From: Capsicum annuum
Lineage: Eukaryota; Streptophyta; Magnoliopsida; Solanales; Solanaceae
Assembly: GCF_002878395.1 (NCBI RefSeq)
Contig: NC_061115.1
Coordinates: 151,071,034-151,135,033 of the forward strand
Length of the DNA stretch: 64,000 nt
Direction of reading: 5' to 3'
In this document: positions 22,339 to 33,302 of the stretch, piece after piece
Numbering within the stretch: position 1 is the stretch's first letter
Layout: every line of letters begins with the position of its first letter
Notes under the pieces: generated by a model
What the model was told of the DNA's origin: nothing
Seen by the model: only the letters and a program-made list of their open reading frames with translations
Database searches by the model: none
Program-made: the position numbers and the translations under genes

Positions 22339-23150
22339 GTAGGGTTCAAAAAAGGGATGAACTTCAAATGGTTCAAGGCTTGTAATATGGTTTCCAATGA
22401 AAGGCTTTAAGGTTCAAATGGGTTTCTAAAGATACTATTAAAGGTACGGATAGGATATTTAGGCTAAAGTGGGTTCCAAAGTTCACAAAGAAGGCTTAAG
22501 ATTATTTCACCAACGAAGCATAATCACGATTAGACTTGAGAGACTAACGGGGCATGTTCTAGATTATACAAGCAAGCATAAGAGTTGAACAACTACGCTC
22601 ATTGCACATGACATGCAAATTTTTCAAGGTGGCTCAATTGCCTTTCTTACTAGAGACAAGAGAAGGTACTTACCATGTATTACAAACTAAGGACTTTGGT
22701 GTCGCAAAAATAAGTAAGCATTATTACAAAATTTTTGGATAGAAGAGGGTGTTTGTTTCACATTTACACCATACAAAATTTTCTAATGATGGCACAAAAC
22801 CAATCCATCATCTCATATTTTGACTCTCGTGACAACAAACTATATGGCTACTCAGACTTCACTATAGGTATACTAGTGATCCCAAAACTCCAATGCTATG
22901 GATACTTAGACTTACCTTCTATCTATGGATCCAAACCCGATCATGACTATTTTCTCTTAAGAATATCGTCAGTCAATCTATCATAGGGAAAGGCTCATCA
23001 TATATCTTCACAAATAAGATAAAGACAAAATAAAAATAAAATAATGAAACAAATAACTAATCAATAAAATATAGGCACCATCGAGGTGCCGAATTATTAC
23101 AACCTAAAAAAAAATTCATCCAAAACAATGGAATTAGAAAAGGTAAATAT
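22339..23150 (-). other. Athila-like 3' untranslated region, part 2
   Basis: The continuation of 9076-9987 across the Del-like insertion: text beside both GTAGG copies is of the same type (TTCAAGGAGAGTAGG before, AGGGTTCAAAAAAGGG after). No coding is recognised; an 83-codon plus-strand frame at 22735-22986 has no known motif. A perfect small hairpin GGCACC-ATCGA-GGTGCC lies at 23074-23090. The right boundary with the plus-strand Athila-like element is approximate. Confidence 0.5.
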
Positions 23151-23169
23151 AGTGTGTTCTAAAGAATCT

Positions 23170-24470
23170 TACTCTAAAAAATAAGCAAAATTTGGATAAA
23201 AAGATGGTGGGTTTTTGTGAACAGGAATAAGGGTCTAATAAAGACACTTAGAACTAGAGACAAGGGAATCAAGATCAAACTTATTAGGGGAGAGATATAT
23301 AGATAAGATAGAGAGATTTATGGTGTCTGGAGGAGGAAAGATGATTAAAAATAAAAGAGTAGCCTTTATGTTCCATCGAGAAATCGTGATATTGAGTCTG
23401 AAAATTTGAGAATGCAAGTATTGCTTGCAAATCTTGTGAAGGGTTCAAAGATCCAAGAGAGTTTCCTTAAGAAAATTAAGTTAGTTATTTCAAGGTTGAG
23501 ATAGAAAGTTGAGTCACATGTAACCGTGATTAAGTAGCTTAAGCAATAGTTTAGGTAGATATCTACCATATTAAATAAGTGTTAGCCGAGTACACTTCCA
23601 AGAAAAATTATTTCGAATCAAAAAATGGATAGTCACTGCCTATCTATCACCACTCAGAGGGGTAAGGATACTATAGATCTACCTATGCATGTGGTTGATG
23701 ATGTGAGAAATGATACTATGGATGCTGATGATATAGTCAAAACTAAAAATAAAATACTAGTGACAGATGGTAAGGTATCTCAGAAACCAATAGTTGTAGA
23801 GAAATGAGCTTATAATGATATAAGGTAAAGGTAAGGATGTCTCACCAGTATTGATGCCCATTCCACAGCCCCCACCACCTTTTCCCCAAAGGTTGAAAAA
23901 AAGCTAAAAATGGGAAGTATCAAAATCTATGACAATGGTTAAATAATTGTCTGTGAATATCCCTCTTTTGGAAGCTTTGGAGCAAATGATTGGTTATGCA
24001 AAATTCATCAAGTATTTGGTGACAAAGAAGAGATAGTGAGTATTGAGCGCTCTAATTACATGCACCCACTATTGTTCCATTGCCTCACACCCTTTAGTTG
24101 AAAAGAAATAGGATCTTAAAGCATTTACTATTCCTTATACTATTGGGTCCGTGAAATTTACATGGGCATTGTGTGACCGAGGAGCTTGTATTATCTTGAT
24201 ACTGCTAGTCATTCATAAGAAGATAGTTTTGGAACACCTAAGCTAACATTTATGAAACTTTTGATAGAAGATTGCACTATGAAGAAGATGGTTGGTATTT
24301 GAAGTGATGTGATGGTGAAGGTGGCTTCTTTCATAATCCTAGTTGATTTTGTGATATTGATTTTGACCTCCCTATCATCATGGAAACGTGCTTCCTAGCC
24401 ACCAGGATGGCGTTGGTTAATATGGGATGGGATAAATAAAATTAAGACTTAATAATAAGTAGGTCACATT
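23170..24470 (+). pseudogene. Athila-like gag C-terminus and protease
   Basis: The gag tail is visible as KIQESFLKKIK and a heptad-like stretch leading to ISTILN, then MDSHCLSITTQRGKDTIDLP (23625 on), the usual (A)(I/M)TTRSGK block of Athila-like gag with RSGK changed to QRGK. The protease part retains MKLLIEDCTMKKMVGI and VMVKVASFIILVDFVIL (about 24240-24370), the core after the active site; the active-site DLGAS itself is not readable. Stops and frameshifts occur throughout. Confidence 0.72.
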
Positions 24471-24689
24471 TTATGTGTTTCACTCGATAAGGTAACCAAA
24501 AGATATATAGGTTGTTTCTGTGATACACATCATAGATGAAGATTCATTGGTTGTACCCATTGAGGACAGGCTTGGTGTCGAGGCACTAGTATCTATGATA
24601 ATAAATATAATGAGATGGTAAGGTAATTTGTTGATGGCAGTTCATATACTTATGCATAGAACAATTGTACCTTAATCTAAAAAATAGAG

Positions 24690-26280
24690 CAACCGGTTCG
24701 GTGAGACCATCTATTGAGGATCTACTACTCTTGGAATTAAAGGACCTCTACACTCATTTGTGTTATGCATTCTTGGGGTCGAACAAATCTCGCTAGTTTT
24801 TATAGTAGCAAATTTATCAGAATCACGGGTTATGGCTCTGATATCGGTTTTACAGAGATTTAAAAGGGTTATTGGCTGTACTATTGCTAACATCATTGGA
24901 ATTCTACCCAGAATTTGCACTCACAAGATTTTTCTTAAATCAGAATATATGCTTAATAATGAGTATTAACATAAATTGAATCAACATATGAATGAGGTGA
25001 TGAATAACAAGATCATTAAGTGGTTAGATACAGGTATGGTTTACCCTATTGCTAACTACAAATGGGAGAGCCTTGTTTAGGGTCTTCAAAAAAAAGGTGA
25101 GATTACTAATCTCTCCAATGAGAAAAATAAGTTGGTTCCTAAGAGACTAGACATGGGATAATGAGTTTACATTGATTATCTAAAGATGAATACTTGGAAT
25201 CAAAAGGATCATTTTCCTATGTCATTCTTGGACAAAATGTTAGACCATCATGCGGGTAGAGGATGTTATAGTTTTCTTGATAGTTATTCAAGTTATAATT
25301 AGATTTCTATTGCTCTCGCCAACTAAGATAAAATCACATTAAATTTTCCATATGGTACATTTGTATTTAACAGGATACCTTTCAATCTTTGTAATGCTCC
25401 CATAACTTTTCAGCATTGCCTGATGTACTGCTTTTTGACATGGTGAAGGATACTATTGAGGTTTTCATGGATGATTTCGTTATGAGTGATTCATTTGATG
25501 ATTATTTCTCTAACTTAGCCAATGCACTTTGAGGATATGAAGAGTTTAAATTGGTTCTAAATTAGGAGAACTGGCATTTCATGGTCAAAGAGGGAAAGTT
25601 ATTGGGCATAAAATTTTGAATAGGGGGATAGAGGTCATAAGACTAAAATTGAGGTGATTGAAAAATTGCGCCCACCAATTTCTTTGAAAGGCATTCAGAA
25701 TTTTATTGGTCATGTAGTTTTTTATAGGCGATTTATCAAGGAATTGTATAAGGTCAAATCGATTGTGAAAGTTTTTAAATAAGGAGGTGAAGTTATTTTA
25801 TGGTGCTTGTCTCAAGACATTTGAGTGCTTGAAAGAGAGGTTGATCCCGGCTTCTATCATTGTGTGTCTAGATTGGTTCGTGCCATTTGAGGTGATTTGT
25901 AATGTTAATTTTATGTCCCTAGTAATAGACTTAGACTTAATATGTGAGAAATATTTCATCTCATTTACTGTTCTAGCAAAGCACTCAACCCCGCACAAAA
26001 AAATGACACAGTTATCGGACAAGAATTACTTGTGGTGGTATGCTCTCTTGAAAATTTTTATCCTACAGTATTAGTACCAAATCCATTGTACAAATTTATC
26101 ATGCTACTCCTAGGTGCCTTATAGTGAAGAAGGCTACAAAGCCAAGGTTGAGTCAATGGGTACTATTTCTACAAGAATTTTACTTTGAGGTCTAGTACCA
26201 GAAGGGCACCAAAAATCAGGTTACAGACCATCTGTCCCTCCTAAAAGTGGAGGCGATGCTTAAACTAGGGAATGAGCTTT
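24690..26280 (+). pseudogene. Athila-like reverse transcriptase and RNase H
   Basis: The RT lead-in LELKDLYTHLCYAFLG lies near 24735. RT blocks follow: MNEVMNNKIIKWLDTGMVYP, YIDYLKMNTWNQKDHFPMSF, LDKMLDHHAGRGCYSFLDSY, FPYGTFVFNRIPFNLCNAPI, and the catalytic block as EVFMDDF at about 25456-25476, in a different frame. RNase H shows SKALNPAQKNDTVIGQELL from about 25976 and later KPRLSQWVLFLQEFYFEV and KGTKNQVTDHLSLL. Frames change several times and many stops occur. It would copy RNA to DNA and remove the RNA strand if intact; it is not. Confidence 0.8.
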
Positions 26281-26533
26281 AGATTAATGATACTTTACTA
26301 GATGAGCACGTCTTGGAAGCACAGCACTACTTAATCCCTTGGTTTTGTAAATTTTCCAATTATTTAGTAAGTGACCTTGTCATAGAGGACATGCATTTTC
26401 ATCAATGAGCCATTCTTATTTTGGGTATGTGTTGATGGTGTGATTTAGAGGTATATTCCTGAATTTAAGATGATGAGTATTTTAGAGGCTTCTCATTGGT
26501 CTACAGTGGGGAGTTACCATAGAGGTACTCGCA
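26281..26533 (+). pseudogene. Athila-like integrase, N-terminal fragment before the nested element
   Basis: After the RNase H end, the reading gives pieces of the integrase zinc-binding region: RYIPEFK(MM)SILEASHWS and GSYHRGTR. The fragment stops exactly at the TCGCA target duplication (26529-26533) of the nested element; the second half resumes in the same frame at 31630. The upstream His pair is partly readable, the Cys pair lies in the second half. Confidence 0.75.
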
Positions 26534-29069
26534 TGTAATGCAATATGTTTTGAAGTCACTTTGCAACATATGACTTATGCCCTTAAGTTGTACACATATT
26601 ATATGAGTTATATGTTCAAATCATACCCATGACAGTGTGTGATGGGTGATATTTTGTTTAAGGTATGAATTAAACCTTGGAAGTCATAAGGTGATCATAT
26701 GATTCATACATGGTAAGCCGTAACTAAGTCAGTGTGAGGCGATATGAGTTCTGTCCACGTTTCGAGAGGATGAGTACTAGTCATATGACTTGTTATGAGT
26801 CTTAATATATGAATCGTATCCTGATCAGTGAAGGATCGAATAATCATGGCTCATGTTTTGATATCTTTATAAGTTACTTAGACATATATTAAGTCGTCAA
26901 ATAGCTCCTAGCTCATAAATAAGTCAAATCATCCCATAGTGATTAAGTTTTTATAATAATATAACTACAGTCTTATTCAAAAGAGCACAAATTCTATTAT
27001 AATAAGAATTTCTAAGATCAATACCTACCAATATATATATCATTAAATTATATTTCAAATGATACTAATTTTGCCTTAATCTGATATTGGGGTGAAAAGT
27101 TAAGGCCAAATTACTGAAGCATTTCCAAAGCTGCCAATAGGGTACGACTCCTGATGATAACCTGTATCCTGAACATATGAGTTCTCAGAAGGATTCATAC
27201 CCACAACTGTTGGTGTCAAATTTGGGTTCTTAGTGATGACTCAAAATACGACCCGTACTTAAAACATACGAGTCGTACCCAAATATGTCGGAATGGCTTC
27301 CAAACGATGTCCAAAAGGTTTCTAAGGGTTTTTTTTGGTCTTTTCTCCCCTTATAACTCCAGACTAACAATATTTAACCCCAAGGGACATTACTTTTCCT
27401 CTCTTTTCCATCAATTAAACAACATAAAATCTCTACTTCCATTCTTAAGAAAAAGATTAGGGTTTCTTCTCAAGATCATCTCTCAAGTCTCAAACGTCAA
27501 GTTTACTTCACTAGGCCAAGAAATTTAAGGAATATATTGTATTCATCAATATGTCCCTCCAACCCATTGAACCCAAAAACTCAATTTTTATTTAAAAGTA
27601 TGAATCTTAACCTATTTCATGAAATTATCCATGAAACTTACGAATTTAATTCATGAACTTCATAGTAAATCAAATTCAAGCCATGTTAACATGTGTTTCC
27701 ATGTTATTTAAGTTACGTTAAGTTTGAATTACAATTTCTCTTTTCTTAATTCCCTTTATCTCATGATAAATCCTCTAGTTATGAATTAAACCATGTAAAT
27801 ATGATATTTTCTAAAGGTTAACACATTCCCATGATCAAATTCATGTTTCTCAATCATTCATTGAACTGTCTCATGTTTTGGGGTATTTGAACTGTGAATT
27901 TATATCACTATTTTAAATATTCTTGTCGTATTTTTGTGTAATCATTCTATGCTGGAGGTTTAAGAACACTCGATACTTATCTGTTTATACATGTCTATAT
28001 TTTAAGTTACAATTCAATCAGACCATGATTTTATTACTACATTTAGAACATTATGTCCATGTTGAGCACTCACTAGTACAGTACCACATAATGTTAGACC
28101 CATAATAATAATACCAATGTAATTCCGTTGGGGGCAGGATTTAGCACTGAGTGAACCTAGAGATGGTGGCTCACCCTCTAGTTAGAACTGAGTCCTTAGT
28201 AGCAGCCCCTAAATTCCAGAACTACGTAGCTAGTGTAGGGTTATGATATGTCATCCATAAATTTCATACTGGCACTCTCTTAGGGTTCACCCGCCAATTT
28301 AGGACTAACTCCCTAGTACTTTGGGACATTATCCTTGTGTATCCACATAGTCAGCGATGTGTTAGTACCTGTGGTAAGGTACTGACACCCTTCCAACAAG
28401 GGTTACAGGTTGGACCCTGATTTGCTCAGATTAGGGCATGTCGATTTCATGTTAGCTCCCACAGTTTTAGTTAATACTCAATCTATATCAATTCTACTTT
28501 GTTTGACCAAGTAATAAGATTTTCAATTATTTAATCAATCAGTTTTATAGATTATGTTAGTACATGCTTACTCTGTCTTGCATACTCAGTTTTACATGTT
28601 TATGCAATCACATTTAGTTGCCACATGTATTTCAGTTAGTCTTTACCTAACTTACTAGTACATTAAAAGTATTGATCGCATACTTTTCTCTTATGCTATA
28701 TTGTCTTATAACATAGGTACGGATGTATAGTTTTCCGACCATCCCTAGACAGCTCAACAGCTCCCTACAGCAGTAGTCTTGTGCCCTTATCCATTGAGGA
28801 TGTGACATGTTATTTTAGTTATTTAAGTATTTCTTTATGTTCAGTCAGTTGAGTTAGTTGGGGGTTTGTCCCATCAACACTTTATATTTTAGAGGCATTC
28901 AGGCAGACAATCTAGTTTTTAGTGTTTCTCAGATATTCTGGAGATGTCATTTTATGTATTTCAATATTTTAAATTGACAGTACCTTATCAGTTAATCTTT
29001 TTGAACATATTATATTACTATCATTTTATTCAGTGTTCACAACAAGTACCAGTTCATGGGTTAGCTTAG
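26534..29069 (+). repeat. 5' LTR of the LTR-LTR remnant, 3' end missing
   Basis: Starts TGTAATGCAATATGTTTTGAAG and matches 29095-31560. It stops at ATGGGTTAGCTT, lacking the last 60 or so bases that the partner LTR has. It carries TACGACTC/GAGTCGTA inverted words, for example around 27145 and 27246-27281. The 73-codon frame at 27307-27528 recurs in the partner LTR and is simply LTR sequence. Confidence 0.9.
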
Positions 29070-29094
29070 GATGAATATACCCAAGGGGAGATGT

Positions 29095-31624
29095 TGTAAT
29101 ACCTCGTGTTTTGAAGTCACTGTGCAACATACGACTCATTCCCTTGAGTCGTATGTACATCATATGAATCGTATGTTTAACTCATACCCATGACAGTGTG
29201 TGATGGGTGATATTCTATTTAAGTTACAACTTAAACCTCGTAAGTTGTAAGGTGATCATATGAGTCATACATTGTAAGCTATAACCAAGTCAGTGTGAGT
29301 AGAGATGAGCTCTTTCCAGGTTATCAGATGATGAGTGCTAGTCATATGATTTGTCACGAGTCGTAATATATGACTTGTATCCTGATCAGTGAGGATCCAA
29401 TAATCAAACCTCATGTTTTGATAGCTTTATAAGTTACATAGATATACATTAAGTCCTCCAATAGCTCCTTGCTCATGAACAAGTTGAAATATCCCTTAGT
29501 AATTAAGTTCGTAAGAGGAATATAACTATAATCTTATTCTAGACCCACCAATATATATATAATTGAATTATATTTCCAACTATACCAATTTTGCCTTAAT
29601 TCAGATCGGGGTGAAAAGTTATGGCCAAATTATTGAAGCACTGTCAATGCTACCAGTAGGGTACGACTCCTGATGACGACCCGTACCCAGAATATACGAG
29701 TCGTCAGGAAGAGATGTACCCACAATAGTAGGAGTTGAAATTTAGGTTCCTGGTGATGACTTAAGGTACAACCCATACCCAGAACATATGAGTTGTACCC
29801 AAACATGTCTGAACGGCTTCCAGAAGGTTTATAAGGGTTTTTTTGGTGTTTTCTCCCCTTATAACTCCCAACTCACGACATTTAACCCCAAGGGGCATTA
29901 CTTTTCCTCTTATTTACATCAATTAAAAAATAAAAAATCCCTACTTCCATTCTTAAGAACAAGATTAGGGTTTCTTCTCAAGATCATCTCCCAAGTCTCA
30001 AAGGTCAAGTTTACTTCACCAAGCCATTAACTTTAAGGTATGTGGGGTATTCATCAATAGGTCCCTTCCACCCATTTAGCCCAAAAATCCTATTTTAGTT
30101 TAATGGTATGAATCTTATACTATTTCATGAAATTATCTATAAAATTTAGGAATTCATGAACTTGTTAGTAAATCAAATCCAAGCCATGTCAACATATGTT
30201 TCCATGTTATTTAAGTCACTTTATGTTTGAATTACAATTTCTCTCATCTAAACTCCCTTGATTTCATGATAAATCCTCAAGTTATGAATTAATCCATGTA
30301 AATATGATGTTTTATCAAGTTTAACACATTTCCATGATCAAATTCATGTTTCTCACTCATTCATTGAAATGTCTCATGTTTTGGGGTCTTTGAACTATGA
30401 CTTTATATCACTGTTTTAAATATTGTTATCATATTTTGTGTAATCATTCTATGCTGGAGGGTTATGAACATCTGATGCATATCTGTTTATATATGGATTT
30501 ATTCACAAGTTACAAGTTAGTCAGGCTATGATTTTAATACTACAATTAGAACATTATATAAATATTGAGCACTTATCAGTACAGTACTACATCATGTTAG
30601 ACCCATAATAATAATACGAGTGTCTTTTAGTTGGGAGTAGGATTTAGCACCGAGTGAACATAGGGATGGTGGTTCACTCACCACTTAGGATTGAGTCCTT
30701 AGTAGCAGTCCCTAAGTTCAAGAACTACGTAGCCAACATAGGGTTATGATATGTCACCCTCCAGTTTAGGACTGACATTGTTTTTGGGGTCAGCGGCCAG
30801 TTTAGGATTGACTCCCAAGTCCTTCAGGACATCAGCCTTGTGGATCCATAACGCCAACCATATGCTAGTACCCGTGGTAAGGTACTGATACCCTTTCAAC
30901 TAGAGTTACGGGTTGGACCCTGATTTGCTCAGATTGGGACATGTCGGTTACATGACAGCTCCCATAATTTCAGTTAGTACTCAGTCTATATCAGTTATGG
31001 TTTGTTTGACCAAGTAATCATATTTTTTGTTATTTAATCAATCAGTTTTATAGATTATTTCAGTACATGCTTAATTGGTCTTGCATTCTCAGTTTTACAT
31101 GTTCATGAAATCACGTTCAGTTTCCACATATATTTCAGTTAGTATTTACCTCACGTACAAGTACATTTAAAGTACTGACCGCATACTTTTCTCTTGTGCT
31201 ATGTTGTCTTATAACATAGGTTCAGACATATAGTTTCTCGACCATCCCTAGATAGCTCAGCAGTTCCCCGCAGCAATAGTGGTGAGTCCTCATCTATCGA
31301 GGATATGACATGCTATTTCAATTATTTAAGCATTTCTTTATGTTTAGTCAGTTGAGTTAGTTAGAGGTATGTCCCATCAGCTCTCTATGTTTCAGAGGAT
31401 TTAAGACCGACAATCTAGTTTCAGTGTTTATCAGATATTCTAGATATGTTGTTTTATGTATTTCATAAATTCAAATTGACAGTACCTTATAAAGTTTTCA
31501 TCTGCACTTGTTATATTACTATAATTTTATTCACTACTCACAACAGGTACTAGATCATGTGCTTGAGATTGCATACGACCTTAAGCACCGTGCCCCAACT
31601 AGGGGGTAGCCTCAGGTTATGACA
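29095..31624 (+). repeat. 3' LTR of the LTR-LTR remnant
   Basis: Starts TGTAATACCTCGTGTTTTGAAG and ends CTCAGGTTATGACA, 2530 bp. The end CACCGTGCCCCAACTAGGGGGTAGCCTC... is shared in reverse with the LTRs of the minus-strand element at 33303-43976, so the two are related families. It holds GTACGACTCC...GAATATACGAGTCGTC at about 29661-29705. Confidence 0.92.
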
Positions 31625-31629
31625 TCGCA

Positions 31630-32645
31630 CTACCATTAAAATTATACAATATTGTTATTATTTGCTAACTATTTATAATGATGCACATGATTATTCCAGG
31701 GCATGTGATAAATGTCCAAGGCAGGGAAATATCTCAGAAGCATGAGCTACCTATGACTCCAGTCTTTAAGCTCGAGATACTTATGTATGGGGTATTAATT
31801 TTATGGTCCAACTAGTGAGTTTGCATGGAAATAAGTTAATCTTGACGACATTCAACTATGTTTCCATGTTGGGGGAAGCAATTGCGCTTCCTAACAATAA
31901 AGAACAGAGTGTCATGGTGTTTCTCAAGAATATATTCTTTTTATTTAGTACTCCATGATCTATCTTCACTAATGGTGGGTCCTACTTTTGTAATCATCTG
32001 TTCAAATCCCTACTTGATAAATATGGTGTGAATCATATGGTGGAAACACCTTACCATCCGCAGATAAGTAGGAAAGTTGAGTTGCCCAATCAGGAGTTAA
32101 ATTCCATCTTGGTGAATACTGTGAATGCCAATCAAACTGACTGGTCGAGAAAGCTAGAAAATGCACTTTGGGCTTACTGAATAGCTTACAAGACCCCTAT
32201 AGGTTCCTCTTATTATTAGTTTTTATATGGCATGGCATCCACCCCCATAGGCATTGAAGAAGTTGAATTTTGAGTAACTAATGTTGCACACTTGAGATTG
32301 GAAAAGATAAATGAGTTTGGCAGTTTCTACCTCAGTGCCTATGAGATTTTAGCCTTGTACAAAGAGAATTTTAAAATGTACCATTGCTGTAAACTTGAGA
32401 GGAAGGAATTCCATCCTGGTGATTTGGTTTTGTTTTATTACTGTAGACATCAATTGTTTTCTGAACCATTGAAGTCTAAGTTGTATGGACCATTCAACAT
32501 GGTAAAAACATTTCTAGATGGTGCAATTGAGTTATTGTTAGATGGTGATGTCCCATTCAAGGTTAATGGACATTGTGTTATGCATTATATAGGAAGTACT
32601 GATGAGATAAAAGTGTGTGAGAATGAGAGCATTGATGAAGTATAA
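31630..32645 (+). pseudogene. Athila-like integrase, core and C-terminal domain
   Basis: Integrase joins cDNA to host DNA. The zinc-binding part continues with CDKCPRQGNIS near 31705. In the core the first catalytic Asp position reads YVWGINFM, with Asn (AAT, 31797-31799), and the second reads TNGGSYF, again Asn (AAT, 31971-31973); Glu is kept (GAG, 32079-32081) at DD35E spacing. The C-terminal domain is open for 117 codons from 32292, with YKENFKMYH, FHPGDLVLFYYCRHQLF and LKSKLYGPFNMVKTF. Two Asp-to-Asn changes plus stops make it inactive. Confidence 0.85.
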
Positions 32646-33302
32646 GTAGACAAGGGAGCTGAGTCATGTCGCGATGTAAAATTAAGTGTTTCATAGGAGA
32701 TAACCTAAGCTTTTATTGTTAACTTTGTTTTTATTTTATTTGTTTTGTCTTGTAGAACATGAAGCATGAGGAGATTACCGGCTTAATAAAAAAGTTTAAA
32801 AATTCAGACAAGTCCAGGTAAGTTGAATTATAAGTGTAGCCTACGGGTTGTGGGTAGAACTCAGGACTTATGGACTAGACTCATAAGAATTATAGGGGTT
32901 TTCTATCCTTTGAAGTTGACTCACAAGTCCTACCGATGATTTATGAGTCTAACACTCAATTAATAAGTTGAATTGTAGGAATCAACTATCCCCAGCAAGT
33001 TTCAGGATCTTGATGCACGAGTCGTGAGTTGAATCTAGGATTAGTGGGTAGAGTTATAGGAACTATACAATTTGTGTGGGTCTATTAATCTAACTCATGA
33101 CGTATACCCACAATTACTGGTTAACAACTAATCGTGATTTGAGATGTAAGTCACCACTAGGCCCAATTTTAAATTTTAATCACTAGGCCCATATAACCAT
33201 GCCCAGATCAACTATTTGCTTTATAAAAGCCTAAACCCGATCCAGTTTTCAAAATTCATAACTCTTACTTAAACTCCTCCACTTCATCAAATTCTAACTC
33301 CT
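32646..33302 (+). other. Spacer between Athila-like pol and the Transposase_32-like ORF, part 1
   Basis: No open frame of note. Degenerate words of the type GGACTTATGGACTAGACTCATAAG and CACGAGTCGTGAGTTGAA recur from 32830 to 33120. It ends at CTCCT (33298-33302), the left target duplication of the next insertion, and resumes at 43982. Confidence 0.55.

Larger units (their letters stand above)
26534..31624 (+). mobile_element. LTR-LTR remnant with TCGCA target duplication, internal region deleted
   Basis: Two LTRs of one Del-like family sit head to tail with only about 25 bp between them. That short piece, GATGAATATACCCAAGGGGAGATGT (about 29070-29094), is the polypurine-tract end of the internal region. 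TCGCA at 26529-26533 and TCGCA at 31625-31629 flank the whole block, which proves one insertion event followed by deletion of everything from the last part of the 5' LTR to the polypurine tract. No gag or pol remains. It inserted into integrase of the Athila-like element. Confidence 0.93.

Noticed and set aside
27307..30030. Open frames 27307-27528 and 29788-30030 encode similar peptides, suggesting a conserved small gene
   Set aside because: Both lie at the same place in the two LTRs of one element. Similarity is due to LTR duplication, and the frames have no known motif.
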